The notes below the pieces were generated by a model, which worked only from the letters and a program-made list of their open reading frames with translations, was not told the origin of the DNA and made no database searches. Source: an uncultured Cohaesibacter sp. (GTDB lineage Bacteria > Pseudomonadota > Alphaproteobacteria > Rhizobiales > Cohaesibacteraceae). From it: a DNA stretch of 64,000 nt. This document shows positions 44,027-52,480 of the stretch, one piece after another. The translations under genes and the position numbers were made by a program. The DNA lies in assembly GCF_963667045.1 (NCBI RefSeq), contig NZ_OY762934.1, positions 3,737,501-3,801,500 of the forward strand, written 5' to 3'. The stretch's first letter is position 1, and each line of letters opens with the position of its first letter.

Positions 44027-45409
44027 TCAGTCGGTATCCTTTTCAAGGGATGCCAGCTCGCCTAGTGTGATGGGCTTGAGCGGTGATCTGATCTTGAAGT
44101 AGCCAACCTCCTCGATCGGCTTTCCGGTTTCCTCGGCAAAGAGGGCCGAGACGGTGAGGCCGCAGCCACGTCCCTGACAGGGGCCCATGCCTGCCCGCAG
44201 GAAGGCCTTGAGCTGGTTCGGACCCTGACAGCCAAGGGCGGTGGCCTTGCGGATATCGCCTGCGGTCACTTCCTCGCAGCGGCAGACGATGGTCTCGTTG
44301 CGTGGCGACAGAGCCTCGCGGAACGGCGGATAGGCCCGGTCAAGGAAGGGGCGAGCCGCGCATTCGCTCGACAGCTCTGCTTTGAGCGGGGCAGCTTTGG
44401 CGTTGCAGTCAGACTCTGAAAGCTTGCCCAGCTCGTTGGCGATCTTGAGGGCCGAGAGCCTGCCGCAGAGAGCGGCGGCCTTGGCACCGCCGATGCCTGC
44501 ACCGTCTCCGGCGATGAAGACGCAAGCCTCGGAGCTCTTGCCCCACAGGTCGAGTTTCGGACTGAAACAGGCCTGTTGGCTGTTCCAGTCATGGTCCAGT
44601 TGCAGGGCGCGGCTGATCTGGACATTGGGCACGACGCCATGATGCAAGAGGGCCGTATCGCAGGCGATTGTCTGGCGCTTGCCGCCGGTCTCAAAACTGA
44701 TGCCGATGACGGCCTCCTCGCCCTCGATGCTGATGTTGCGCGCGCCGGTGTAGCGCTTGACACCGCCAAGCTTCAGGGCTGTGAGCAGCTTGCTGCCCTT
44801 GAGCAGATAGCGCCAGCCGCGCAGGGCACCGCCGACATGCTTCATCGCTGCAAGCAGGTCGCCTGTGGTTTGGGTTTCGATGATCGCCAGCGGTGGGGTC
44901 TTGGCCTTCAGCATCTGGCTCGCGAGCACATAGAGCAGGGGTCCACAGCCGATGAGCACCGCCTTGTTGGGGATCAGGCCAGATTGCTTGAGCAGGATTT
45001 GTCCTGCCCCGACGGTCATCACCCCGGGCAGGGTCCAGCCCGGCAGGGGCATCGGGCGCTCGATGGCACCGGTGGCGATCAGAATGCGGCTTGCCTTGAT
45101 CTGGTGCGACTGGTGATCGATGGAATAGGTGATGGTGCCGTCCTTCTCCACCTGCCAGACGATCGCCCCTGCGATATGGCTGATGAGCGGATTGGCAACG
45201 GCCTTCGCCAGCGGCAGGCCATCGAGATAATCCTGTCCGAGCATCGTGCCGCGCAACGGAGCCACGCGCTGGACATCGCGATAGATCTGGCCGCCGACGG
45301 TTGGCTGCTCGTCAATGAGGATGGAGGCTATGCCCGCACTGGCTGCCTCATTGGCAGCTGCCATGCCGGCTGGCCCAGCGCCGATAATGGCAAGCTCTGT
45401 CTCACGCAT
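44027..45409 (-). CDS. FAD/NAD-binding subunit of a multi-subunit amino acid/opine dehydrogenase (HcnB/OoxA-like)
   Basis: 460 residues. N-terminal dinucleotide-binding motif AIIGAGPAGMAAA (about 8-20), a second Rossmann segment (AVLIGCGPLLYVLASQML), an FAD motif ending in FIAGDGAGIGGAKAAALCGR, and a C-terminal BFD-like [2Fe-2S] site (CRCEEV...GPCQGRGCG). This matches the large subunit of HcnABC/OoxAB-type enzymes, which oxidise glycine, opines or D-amino acids and pass electrons to the membrane chain. It overlaps the small ferredoxin-like subunit by 8 bases. Substrate unknown. Confidence 0.9.
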   Translation of the reverse strand: MRETELAIIGAGPAGMAAANEAASAGIASILIDEQPTVGGQIYRDVQRVAPLRGTMLGQDYLDGLPLAKAVANPLISHIAGAIVWQVEKDGTITYSIDHQSHQIKASRILIATGAIERPMPLPGWTLPGVMTVGAGQILLKQSGLIPNKAVLIGCGPLLYVLASQMLKAKTPPLAIIETQTTGDLLAAMKHVGGALRGWRYLLKGSKLLTALKLGGVKRYTGARNISIEGEEAVIGISFETGGKRQTIACDTALLHHGVVPNVQISRALQLDHDWNSQQACFSPKLDLWGKSSEACVFIAGDGAGIGGAKAAALCGRLSALKIANELGKLSESDCNAKAAPLKAELSSECAARPFLDRAYPPFREALSPRNETIVCRCEEVTAGDIRKATALGCQGPNQLKAFLRAGMGPCQGRGCGLTVSALFAEETGKPIEEVGYFKIRSPLKPITLGELASLEKDTD

Positions 45410-45731
45410 GATCGTCCTCCCGGAGTGCGGCAGCAGGTGTCACAGGCTTGCTGACCTGCATGTTGGCGGAAACCTGTGTCTGGCAGGCCTGGCGGGTGAC
45501 GCCGTCGATCTCAACCAGGCAGTCATAGCAAACGCCCATCATGCAGAAGGGGCCACGCGGTGCGCCGGAAGCGGGCGTGTTACGGAAGACGGAGACCCCG
45601 GCTGCCAGCAGGCTGGCGGCGAGATTGGCCCCTTCGGGCAGCATGTAGTCCTTGCCATCAAACTGCACGGGAACGAGGGCCGCCTGTTCTGCGGTCTCGC
45701 CAATGGTGTTAAAGCCTGAAGCGGTCTTCAC
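45402..45731 (-). CDS. [2Fe-2S] ferredoxin-like small subunit (HcnA-like)
   Basis: 109 residues from a GTG at 45731, preceded on the minus strand by GGAG with 7 bases of spacing; longer versions of this frame would run into the upstream oxidase gene without a ribosome binding site. It shows the four-cysteine iron-sulfur pattern C-x4-C-x2-C-x11-C (CMMGVCYDC ... QAC) of the small subunits in HcnABC-type dehydrogenases. It overlaps both neighbours (23 bases with the DAO-type subunit, 8 with the large subunit), a fully coupled three-gene unit. Confidence 0.86.
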   Translation of the reverse strand: MKTASGFNTIGETAEQAALVPVQFDGKDYMLPEGANLAASLLAAGVSVFRNTPASGAPRGPFCMMGVCYDCLVEIDGVTRQACQTQVSANMQVSKPVTPAAALREDDHA

Positions 45732-46806
45732 TGAACTTCTCCAAATTTGGCGCATCGTCTTTCTGGTCGAACCAGCCCGGCAGCAGTTTGCCATGGACGG
45801 CCGCAAGGGTGATGCCGCTGTGGCAGGTCACCAGATAGGCGCCCGGCATGGTCGGGCTTTGCTGATAGATGGGCAGGCCGTCTCGCGACATGATCCGGAG
45901 GGCGCCCCAGCTTCTGACCAGTTTGGTTCTGGCAAGGAAGGGGTGGGTGCGGATCGCCTCGGCGGCCAGAGTGGCGAGGCCGCGAGTGGTCGTGTTGTTC
46001 TGGAAGCCGACCCGCTCGTTGGTGGCCCCGATCTGGATGCCGCCTTCATCGACCTGCCGTGCGGTCACTGATGGGCGCCTGAGCATCGGCGGCAGCTTCT
46101 CGGTGATCAGCACCTGACCTCTTTCCGGCTCAAGCGGGGTGACGAAGCCCATCGCGGGACCGAGTGCCAATGCGCCCAGTCCGGCGGACAGGATGACCCG
46201 TTCGGAGTGGAAGGTCCCGCCGTTGGCACAGGTCAGGGTGAAATGATCGGTCTTGCTGACGGCCACGACCTGATGGTTGGGCCGGTAGGTGCCGCCCATA
46301 CGCTGGACGTCCTTATGCAGGGCATGAAGGAGTTTTAGCGGATTGAGATGGCCGTCTTCATGATGCAGGATCGCCGCCTGAACTTCTGGCCCAACGGTCG
46401 GCTCTTCCTTGCGCAGGGCGTCGCCGCGCAGTACCTCGAAGGGATAGTCGCCGTCCATATCCTGCTTTAGCTTCTCATAGGTGGCTAGGGTCTGCGCAAG
46501 GCTGTCTTCGGAAAAGTGATAGTCAAAACCACCTTTCTGCTCGAGCCCAATCGAAATCCCAGTTGCTTCCTTCAGTTCTTCTGCAAAGTCAGCAAACAGC
46601 GAGGCGGACAAGCGGGTCCATCTGGCATAGTGGGTGGCTCTGGCTCCCTTGCCCTGAACCCACACGAGGCCAAAGTTGCCCCGGCTGGCCCGGTAGGATC
46701 CGTCGTCACCATCCAGTATCGTCACCTTGTGGCCATGCTTGAGCAGGCCCCATGCCAGTGACATACCAACCACACCGCCGCCGATGATCGTGAAATTCGT
46801 GTCCAT
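45709..46806 (-). CDS. FAD-dependent D-amino acid oxidase-type subunit (HcnC/OoxB-like)
   Basis: 365 residues. N-terminal FAD-binding GxGxxG (IIGGGVVGMSLAWGL, about 7-21), a DAO-type substrate-binding middle and the C-terminal GAYLVTCHSGITLAAVHGKLL. This is the catalytic flavoprotein of the HcnC/OoxB/SoxB class; it oxidises the C-N bond of an amino acid, imino acid or opine. First gene of the minus-strand three-gene unit, divergent from an aminotransferase 297 bases away, which hints at amino acid metabolism. The exact substrate cannot be read from the sequence. Confidence 0.9.
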   Translation of the reverse strand: MDTNFTIIGGGVVGMSLAWGLLKHGHKVTILDGDDGSYRASRGNFGLVWVQGKGARATHYARWTRLSASLFADFAEELKEATGISIGLEQKGGFDYHFSEDSLAQTLATYEKLKQDMDGDYPFEVLRGDALRKEEPTVGPEVQAAILHHEDGHLNPLKLLHALHKDVQRMGGTYRPNHQVVAVSKTDHFTLTCANGGTFHSERVILSAGLGALALGPAMGFVTPLEPERGQVLITEKLPPMLRRPSVTARQVDEGGIQIGATNERVGFQNNTTTRGLATLAAEAIRTHPFLARTKLVRSWGALRIMSRDGLPIYQQSPTMPGAYLVTCHSGITLAAVHGKLLPGWFDQKDDAPNLEKFSEDRFRL

Positions 46807-47103
46807 TTTGTCTTTGTTCGTCTGAAAAAAGAGGGAGAGCTGCCGTTGCCCGGCGATGCGATCTCGTCTGACAGGCCGAGTGTCTGCATATCCTATTCCG
46901 GAGCCATGTCAAGGTTGGATGCCGCATATTGTGCCGTCGACGGGTTGGTGCACAAAAATTGCTCAGGATAGCGGACGCGCTGGGCCTTCCGTCCGGATGC
47001 TGCGCCAACTGGCTTGTTGACTGTGCTGCAAGAAGTCTTTGCCTTGTGGTCGTTTTCGTGGAAAGTGACATACCACAAAAATAAGATCACCAAGAGGTAA
47101 AGC
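46807..47103. promoter_or_regulatory. Divergent promoter region, oxidase genes and aminotransferase
   Basis: 297 bases shared by two divergent transcription units. GAGG at 47094-47097 serves the aminotransferase start at 47104. I see no clear operator; the region is more A/T-rich toward the plus-strand gene. Confidence 0.4.
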
Positions 47104-48285
47104 ATGTTTGACAAATTGCAGGAGCAGCCGCAAGTCGGTCTGCTGGGTCTTCTCATCGCCTATCAGGCGGACCCGCGCCCCAACAAGATCGATCTGGGCG
47201 TTGGCCTTTATCGCGATGCGACGGGCCGGACGCCTGTCATGCGGGCCGTCAAGGCGGCCGAGAAATATCTGCAGGAGCATCAGGACAGCAAGAGCTACAT
47301 CGGCCGGGAAGGCGATCTTGCATTCGTCAATCTGCTCAAGCCGATCATTTTCGGAGAGGGAAGCGATCTCATCGATTGCACCGTGGGTCTGCAGACGCCC
47401 GGTGGATGCGGCGCTATCAGGCTTGGAGCGGATGTAATCGCCACCGCCAGCCCCGAGGCGCGGATCTGGACCGGGACACCGGGCTGGCCAAGCCACAACC
47501 TGTTTTTCGAGGCTTCCAAGCAGCAGATCGCCGAGTATCCCTTCTTTGATCTGGTGGAACAGAAAATTCTGTTCGACAACGTGCTCAAGGCTCTGAATAC
47601 GGCCAGTGAAGGCGATGTCATCCTGCTGCACGGCTGTTGCCACAACCCGACGGGGCAGGATTTCTCCACCGAGCAGTGGCAGGAGATCACGGACCTTCTG
47701 GTCAGGCGAAAGCTGGTGCCGTTTCTTGATCTGGCCTATCAGGGGCTGGGAGGTGGTCTTGAGAAGGACGCTCAGGCCCTGCGGCATGTTCTTGGTGCGG
47801 TCGATGAGGCGATCATTTCCTATTCCTGTGACAAGAATTTTGGTCTCTACCGTGATCGCGTCGGGGCACTGTTCCTGATGAGCCGCAATCCGCGCGATCT
47901 CAAGGCCGCCCGCAGCACGGCTGGTACCTGTGCCGCGCCCAGCTGGGGCATGCCGCCGGATCATGGCGCCGCTGTCGTGCGGACAGTGCTGCAGAGTGAG
48001 GAGCTGACGGCCATCTGGAAGGCCGAGCTTGAGGAAATGTGCGCCCGCGTGAATGGCAATCGGGCCGCGCTTGCGGATGCCCATCCGGACCTTGGCTTTG
48101 TCAGGCATCAGGGTGGCCTGTTCTCGACCCTCAACATGACGCCACAGACGGCCAAGCGCATGCGGGAAGCCTATGGCATCTACTTTGCCGATTCCGGGCG
48201 GATGAATCTGGCTGGCATGCAGCCGGGCGACGTTCAACCGATCATTGAGGCGCTTGTCGCCGAAGGCGTGCTCAAGGCGGTCTGA
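47104..48285 (+). CDS. Class I aspartate/aromatic aminotransferase
   Basis: 393 residues, PLP-dependent. It has the entry YQADPRPNKIDLGVGLYRD, the loop LLHGCCHNPTGQDFSTEQW, PLP-lysine in YSCDKNFGLYRDRVG (Lys244), and the C-terminal SGRMNLAGM that holds the substrate-carboxylate Arg. It resembles AspC/TyrB, transferring an amino group from aspartate or an aromatic amino acid to 2-oxoglutarate in the cytosol. It stands alone, divergent from the amino acid dehydrogenase genes, with which it may share a substrate. No intrinsic terminator is obvious after it. Confidence 0.93.
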   Translation: MFDKLQEQPQVGLLGLLIAYQADPRPNKIDLGVGLYRDATGRTPVMRAVKAAEKYLQEHQDSKSYIGREGDLAFVNLLKPIIFGEGSDLIDCTVGLQTPGGCGAIRLGADVIATASPEARIWTGTPGWPSHNLFFEASKQQIAEYPFFDLVEQKILFDNVLKALNTASEGDVILLHGCCHNPTGQDFSTEQWQEITDLLVRRKLVPFLDLAYQGLGGGLEKDAQALRHVLGAVDEAIISYSCDKNFGLYRDRVGALFLMSRNPRDLKAARSTAGTCAAPSWGMPPDHGAAVVRTVLQSEELTAIWKAELEEMCARVNGNRAALADAHPDLGFVRHQGGLFSTLNMTPQTAKRMREAYGIYFADSGRMNLAGMQPGDVQPIIEALVAEGVLKAV

Positions 48286-48661
48286 GAATTGGAGAACGGG
48301 CTGCATGAGGGCACCTGGGCGCCTACCGAGCTCAAGTCTGCTCCGAATGAGGCTCAGTTTCGCAACAAGCCCGTTCTCATCGCGGAGCTGGTGGAGTGTG
48401 ATGGCGAGATCAGTCCATGGTCTTGCCTTCATCCTGTCTTCCCATTTCAACCGCCGGGGCAGCCTCATTCCCAGAAGGGTGCCGGGGCATGCATCCGAAC
48501 CCTTTGGTGGTTTCCTCAGTCCTCCCATGATTGCTTCATTCTCCCGATCCGGCTGACGGTGTCGTTTTGTGCCCGGCTTTCTGGCGCAGGCCGCATTCGT
48601 TGGCTCTGCACAGCTTTCAGGTTCTTGCGCTTCGGTGTTTCTCCGGGCTGAATTCAGGATT

Positions 48662-48680
48662 AAATACATTGGATGTATTT
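48662..48680. promoter_or_regulatory. Palindrome, likely GntR operator (upstream copy)
   Basis: AAATACAT-TGG-ATGTATTT is a perfect 8-base inverted repeat with a 3-base centre. It shares the CATnnnATG core with sites at 48738, 52379 and 56321. Confidence 0.6.
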
Positions 48681-48711
48681 TGTGGTTATCGGTGACTTAT
48701 CGCCAATAATG

Positions 48712-48739
48712 TTGACAAATTGAGTTTTCTGTACATATT
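48712..48739 (+). promoter_or_regulatory. Candidate uxaA promoter
   Basis: TTGACA (48712-48717), a 16-base spacer and CATATT (48734-48739) give a sigma-70-like promoter. The -10 box runs into the operator-like palindrome at 48738-48750. Confidence 0.5.
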
Positions 48740-48750
48740 CATAGGATGAC
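48738..48750. promoter_or_regulatory. Likely GntR operator at the uxaA promoter
   Basis: TTCAT-AGG-ATGAC differs by one outer base from the symmetric TTCATnnnATGAA form seen next to gntR. It overlaps the -10 box, the position expected for a repressor. Confidence 0.6.
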
Positions 48751-48906
48751 TGAAGGGTGCCATGCGCTTGCCTGTTCAGTAAGGGAGTGAGCTGTTGTCC
48801 TGAAAGGTCGTTGTTGCGGCAGCAGGAGAACGTATGCCCCCTGTTCTGAAGCGGAGTGAAACGCGGCGCGAAGCACCGGATAGAGGACTTGAGAAAGGGC
48901 CAAAGC

Positions 48907-50445
48907 ATGAGTAAACGTCCACCGATCGTTTTGAACCCAACCGACACGATAGCGATCCTGCCGCATGGGGCGAAGAAGGGTGAAGACCCGCTAGAGCTTG
49001 GCGTGGCGCTCGCAGGCAACATCATGCCCGGCCACAAGATTGCGCGCAAGGCGCACGCGCAGGGTGAGGCGATCATCAAGTTCGGTCAGATCATCGGGCG
49101 GGCGACGCAGCCCATCGCTGCTGGTGAGCATGTGCATTCGCACAACTGCGCCTTCTCCGACCATGGCCAGAATTATGAGATCGGCTGCGACTATGAAGCC
49201 GCTCTGGCTGCTGTGCCGAAGCTCGAAGCCCGCAGCTTCATGGGCTACAAGCGCGCCAACGGTACCTTTGGCACCCGCAACTATGTCGGGCTCTGCTCGA
49301 CGGTGAATTGCTCGTCGACCGTGGTTCATCGCGCGGCTCAGGAACTGGAAATCGAAGGTGCCTTCGACGCTTACGAGAATGTTGACGGCGTTGCCATCTT
49401 TACCCATTCCTCCGGCTGCGGCATGAACAACAAGGGTTTGGGTTTCGAGATCCTCGACAAGGTGCTGTGGGGCCATGCCACCCACCCGAACGTTGGTGCG
49501 GCCGTATTCATCGGTCTTGGCTGCGAGGTGATGCAGATCGCCAAGATGCGCGAGAATTATGATGATCCGGGCCAGAGCCTGATGGATCGCTTCTACAGCA
49601 TGACCATTCAGGAAGAGGGCGGCACCCGCAAGACCATCGATGCCATCAAAGCCAAGGTGCATGAGCTGTTGCCTGAGCTCAACAAGGCCCGGCGCGAACC
49701 GATCCCTGCTTCCGAGCTGAAGATTGCGCTGCAGTGCGGCGCATCTGACGGCTTCTCCGGCATTACCGCCAACCCGGCGCTCGGCGTTGCCTCTGACCTG
49801 CTGGTCGGGCTCGGTGCCACGTCCATCCTGTCGGAAACCTCCGAAATCTACGGTGCCGAACAGCTGCTGCTGCGTCGTGCTGCCAGCAAGGACGTCGGCG
49901 ACAAGCTGGTGTCCCAGATCCGCTGGTGGGAAGACTATGTGGCCATGCACAAGGGCAGCCTCGACAACAACCCGAGCCCGGGCAACAAGGCCGGTGGCCT
50001 GACGACCATTCTGGAGAAATCCCTTGGCGCAACCGCCAAGTCCGGCTCCGCTCCTCTGATGGCTGTCTATGACTACGCAGAACGGGTGACCGACCATGGC
50101 TTCGTCTTCATGGACACGCCGGGCTATGATCCGGTTTGCGGTACGGGCCAGATTGCCGGCGGCGCACACATGATCATCTTTACCACCGGGCGCGGCTCTG
50201 CCTATGGCTCCAAACCGGCTCCGACCATCAAGGTGGCCTCGAACGACACGCTGTTTGCCAACATGCCGGACGACATGGACATCAATTGCGGTGACATCCT
50301 GTCGGCAGGCGTCAGCCTCGAAGACAAGGGTGCCGAAATTCTCGAGCTTATCCTCAAGGTTGCCTCTGGCGAGAAGACCAAGTCGGAAGAGCTGGGGCTC
50401 GGCAACAACGAGTTCATTCCATGGCACATCGGTGCGGTGATGTAA
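48907..50445 (+). CDS. uxaA: Altronate dehydratase (UxaA family)
   Basis: 512 residues from ATG 48907. It removes water from D-altronate to give 2-keto-3-deoxy-D-gluconate. The N-terminal SAF-like domain carries the HVHSHN segment (about 76-81); the large C-terminal GarD/UxaA domain has GTRNYVGLCSTVNCSS, THSSGCGMNNKG, CGASDGFSGITANPALG and DTPGYDPVCGTGQIAGGA. Full length for UxaA (about 495). The related D-galactarate dehydratase GarD is the main alternative; the next gene, a UxaB homologue making altronate, favours altronate. Iron- or manganese-dependent by family knowledge. Probably repressed by the GntR protein. Confidence 0.9.
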   Translation: MSKRPPIVLNPTDTIAILPHGAKKGEDPLELGVALAGNIMPGHKIARKAHAQGEAIIKFGQIIGRATQPIAAGEHVHSHNCAFSDHGQNYEIGCDYEAALAAVPKLEARSFMGYKRANGTFGTRNYVGLCSTVNCSSTVVHRAAQELEIEGAFDAYENVDGVAIFTHSSGCGMNNKGLGFEILDKVLWGHATHPNVGAAVFIGLGCEVMQIAKMRENYDDPGQSLMDRFYSMTIQEEGGTRKTIDAIKAKVHELLPELNKARREPIPASELKIALQCGASDGFSGITANPALGVASDLLVGLGATSILSETSEIYGAEQLLLRRAASKDVGDKLVSQIRWWEDYVAMHKGSLDNNPSPGNKAGGLTTILEKSLGATAKSGSAPLMAVYDYAERVTDHGFVFMDTPGYDPVCGTGQIAGGAHMIIFTTGRGSAYGSKPAPTIKVASNDTLFANMPDDMDINCGDILSAGVSLEDKGAEILELILKVASGEKTKSEELGLGNNEFIPWHIGAVM

Positions 50446-50483
50446 TCACCGCGCTCCCTGGGTCTGATCTGTCGGCGCGGTGA
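50446..50483 (+). terminator. Stem-loop between uxaA and uxaB
   Basis: TCACCGCGC and GCGCGGTGA form a perfect 9-base stem with a 20-base loop, followed at 50488 by TTTT. It may attenuate read-through from uxaA to uxaB. Confidence 0.45.
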
Positions 50484-50591
50484 GGTGTTTTCCGCGCCAT
50501 CAGCCCCGGATTATGCGACGCGGCGTTCCATGGCTGCGCCTTTCGGCTTCCGGAAAGATTATCAAATACAGGTTTTACAAGGATAGCGATT

Positions 50592-52052
50592 ATGCAACGG
50601 GTTAATGAGAGCAATCTTGGCGGGCGGGCCCGTCCGACCGAACGGATCATCCAGTTTGGTGAAGGCAACTTCCTCAGGGCCTTCATGGACTGGAAGATCG
50701 ACCGCATGAATGAAGACTGCGGGTCCGACTATGGCGTGGTCATCGTGCGCCCGATCGACGGCGGCGTGCCGATTTCGCTCAATGACAGCGATGGCGTCTA
50801 TACGGTGCTGTCCCGTGGCGTTGGCCCGGATGGCGAGGCCGTTTCCGATGCCCGCCTGATTGCTGCCGTGCGCCGCGAGCTCAATGCGGTCAGGCAGTGG
50901 GACGAGGTGCTCGCACTGGCCCGCAACACCGACTTTGTTGCCTTCATTTCCAACACCACCGAGGCCGGTATTGTCTACAATGCCGACTGCAAGGCAACCG
51001 ACACCCCTCCGGCCTCCTATCCGGCCAAGGTAACCCGCCTGCTGCTCGAACGCTTCAACTCTTGTGGCAAGAGCGAAGCTCCCGGCTTCCACTTCCTGCC
51101 GTGCGAGCTGATCGATCACAATGCCGATGAGCTGGAAAAATGCGTCCACCAGCATGCCAGGGACTGGGACCTCGGGGCCGAGTTCATCACTTGGCTGGAA
51201 ACCAAGAACGCCTTCTACAACACGCTGGTTGACCGCATCGTGCCGGGCTATCCGCGCGACGAGGCCGCCGACATCGAGAAGGAACTGGGCTATCTGGATC
51301 CGCTGATGGTGACCGGCGAGCTGTTCCACTTCCTCGTCATCGAGCAGCGGGAAGGCAAGCCTGACCTGTGCCTGCCGATGACAGAAAAGGATGCCGGTAC
51401 GGTGATCGTTCCCAATGCCGACGGCTACAAGGAACGCAAGGTGGCGATCCTCAACGGTGCGCACACTGGCCTTTGCCCGCTGGCGCTGCTGTCCGGTACG
51501 GTTTCCGTGAAGGAAGCGATGGACAACGAGGCTGCCCGCGGCTTCCTCAACACCATGCTGGAAACGGAAATCATCCCCTATCTGTCGCTGCCGCGCGAAG
51601 AACTGAACGAATTCTCCGCCGAGGTTCTGCGCCGCTTTGCCAACCCGTTCATCGTGCATCGCTGGTATGACATCTCGCTCAATGGTCTGGCCAAGTTCCA
51701 CACCCGCAATCTGCCGCGTTTCGAGAGTGCGATGGCTGCCACCGGCACTCCGCCGCGCTGCATGAGCCTGTCGCTGGCCGCCTGGCTTGCCTTCTACACC
51801 GGTGCCTTTGCGGGCAGTGCCGAACTGCCGCCGCGCGACGCCGAAGAGGTGATTGCGACCATGGCAAGGATCGGTGCGCTGAAGGATAGCGATGGTGTTG
51901 CCGCGATGGTCAGGGCCTATCTCGCTGAAGAGAGCATCTGGGGCAAGTCCCTTGCATCCGACGCCCTCGTTGCCGCCGTGGCCGACGCCTATGAATTCCT
52001 GACCAAGGGATCCTTCGCTCTTGATGACCTCACTAAATGGGTCAACGCCTAA
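50592..52052 (+). CDS. uxaB: Tagaturonate reductase (UxaB)
   Basis: 486 residues, mannitol dehydrogenase superfamily. It reduces D-tagaturonate to D-altronate with NADH. The N-terminus RIIQFGEGNFLRAFMDWKID, VVIVRPIDGG, GEAVSDARLI, FISNTTEAGI, PCELIDHNADELE, VDRIVPGYPRDEA, YKERKVAILNGAHT and RFANPFIVH match Escherichia coli UxaB (483 residues) throughout. The related fructuronate reductase UxuB lacks this pattern. AAGGA lies 9 bases before the ATG. It provides the substrate for the UxaA encoded upstream. Confidence 0.92.
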   Translation: MQRVNESNLGGRARPTERIIQFGEGNFLRAFMDWKIDRMNEDCGSDYGVVIVRPIDGGVPISLNDSDGVYTVLSRGVGPDGEAVSDARLIAAVRRELNAVRQWDEVLALARNTDFVAFISNTTEAGIVYNADCKATDTPPASYPAKVTRLLLERFNSCGKSEAPGFHFLPCELIDHNADELEKCVHQHARDWDLGAEFITWLETKNAFYNTLVDRIVPGYPRDEAADIEKELGYLDPLMVTGELFHFLVIEQREGKPDLCLPMTEKDAGTVIVPNADGYKERKVAILNGAHTGLCPLALLSGTVSVKEAMDNEAARGFLNTMLETEIIPYLSLPREELNEFSAEVLRRFANPFIVHRWYDISLNGLAKFHTRNLPRFESAMAATGTPPRCMSLSLAAWLAFYTGAFAGSAELPPRDAEEVIATMARIGALKDSDGVAAMVRAYLAEESIWGKSLASDALVAAVADAYEFLTKGSFALDDLTKWVNA

Positions 52053-52125
52053 GCGAAAAGGCGCCTTTGGGACATGAAAGCGATGCTGACGGGCACGGTT
52101 TGCCAGCATCCTTGTCAGTTTTCAG

Positions 52126-52164
52126 GAAGTCCGAAGTGTGAAAGCTTTCGGGCTTCTTTCTTTT
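52126..52164 (+). terminator. Intrinsic terminator after uxaB
   Basis: GAAGTCCGAA (52126-52135) pairs with TTCGGGCTTC (52147-52156), one G-U pair in a 10-base stem with an 11-base loop, followed by TTTCTTTT. It ends the uxaAB unit, so the TRAP genes need their own promoter. Confidence 0.75.
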
Positions 52165-52352
52165 GCCTGCTCGGGGACGGGGCTTGCCTCGACATGCGCA
52201 GACTATACGCAGGAGTTGCAGGCAACTTTCCCCGAAACCGGCTGCCGGTTCGGGTGTTTTTCTCCGACATCGTCTTTTGCTCACGATTTTTACCAAACTG
52301 GCAAAAGGTAGGATGTATATCGGAAAACTGGCAGATTAATTGGGAATAAAAG

Positions 52353-52391
52353 TTGACATTCTTGCGTATTTTATGTCAATCATGGGATGAA
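52353..52391 (+). promoter_or_regulatory. TRAP operon promoter with GntR-type operator
   Basis: TTGACA (52353-52358), a 16-base spacer and GTCAAT (52375-52380) form a candidate promoter. ATCAT-GGG-ATGAA (52379-52391) immediately follows; it matches the symmetric TTCATnnnATGAA site near gntR except for the first base. The -10/operator overlap repeats the layout at uxaA. Confidence 0.6.
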
Positions 52392-52480
52392 ATGGAGGGT
52401 TGGAGGCTCGCCCCCATATCCTTTGCAAGACATGCTTAGACGGGCCTCATTGGTTTCAAGATCCATACATGGGAGGGATT

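Larger units (their letters stand above)
48286..48906. other. Long non-coding region upstream of uxaA
   Basis: 620 bases with no supported gene. Short frames here (for example 48289-48651) have no ribosome binding site or recognisable product. The downstream half contains two CATnnnATG palindromes (48662-48680 and 48738-48750) and a promoter; the upstream half looks like non-functional spacer or a decayed gene. Confidence 0.5.

Noticed and set aside
48289-48651. 120-codon plus-strand open frame in the uxaA upstream gap
   Set aside because: No ribosome binding site, odd Cys/Trp/Pro composition and no family resemblance; treated as non-coding.
46963-48669. 568-codon minus-strand open frame opposite the aminotransferase
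   Set aside because: Antisense to a gene with an intact PLP-binding motif; composition is shadow-like and no start signal is seen.
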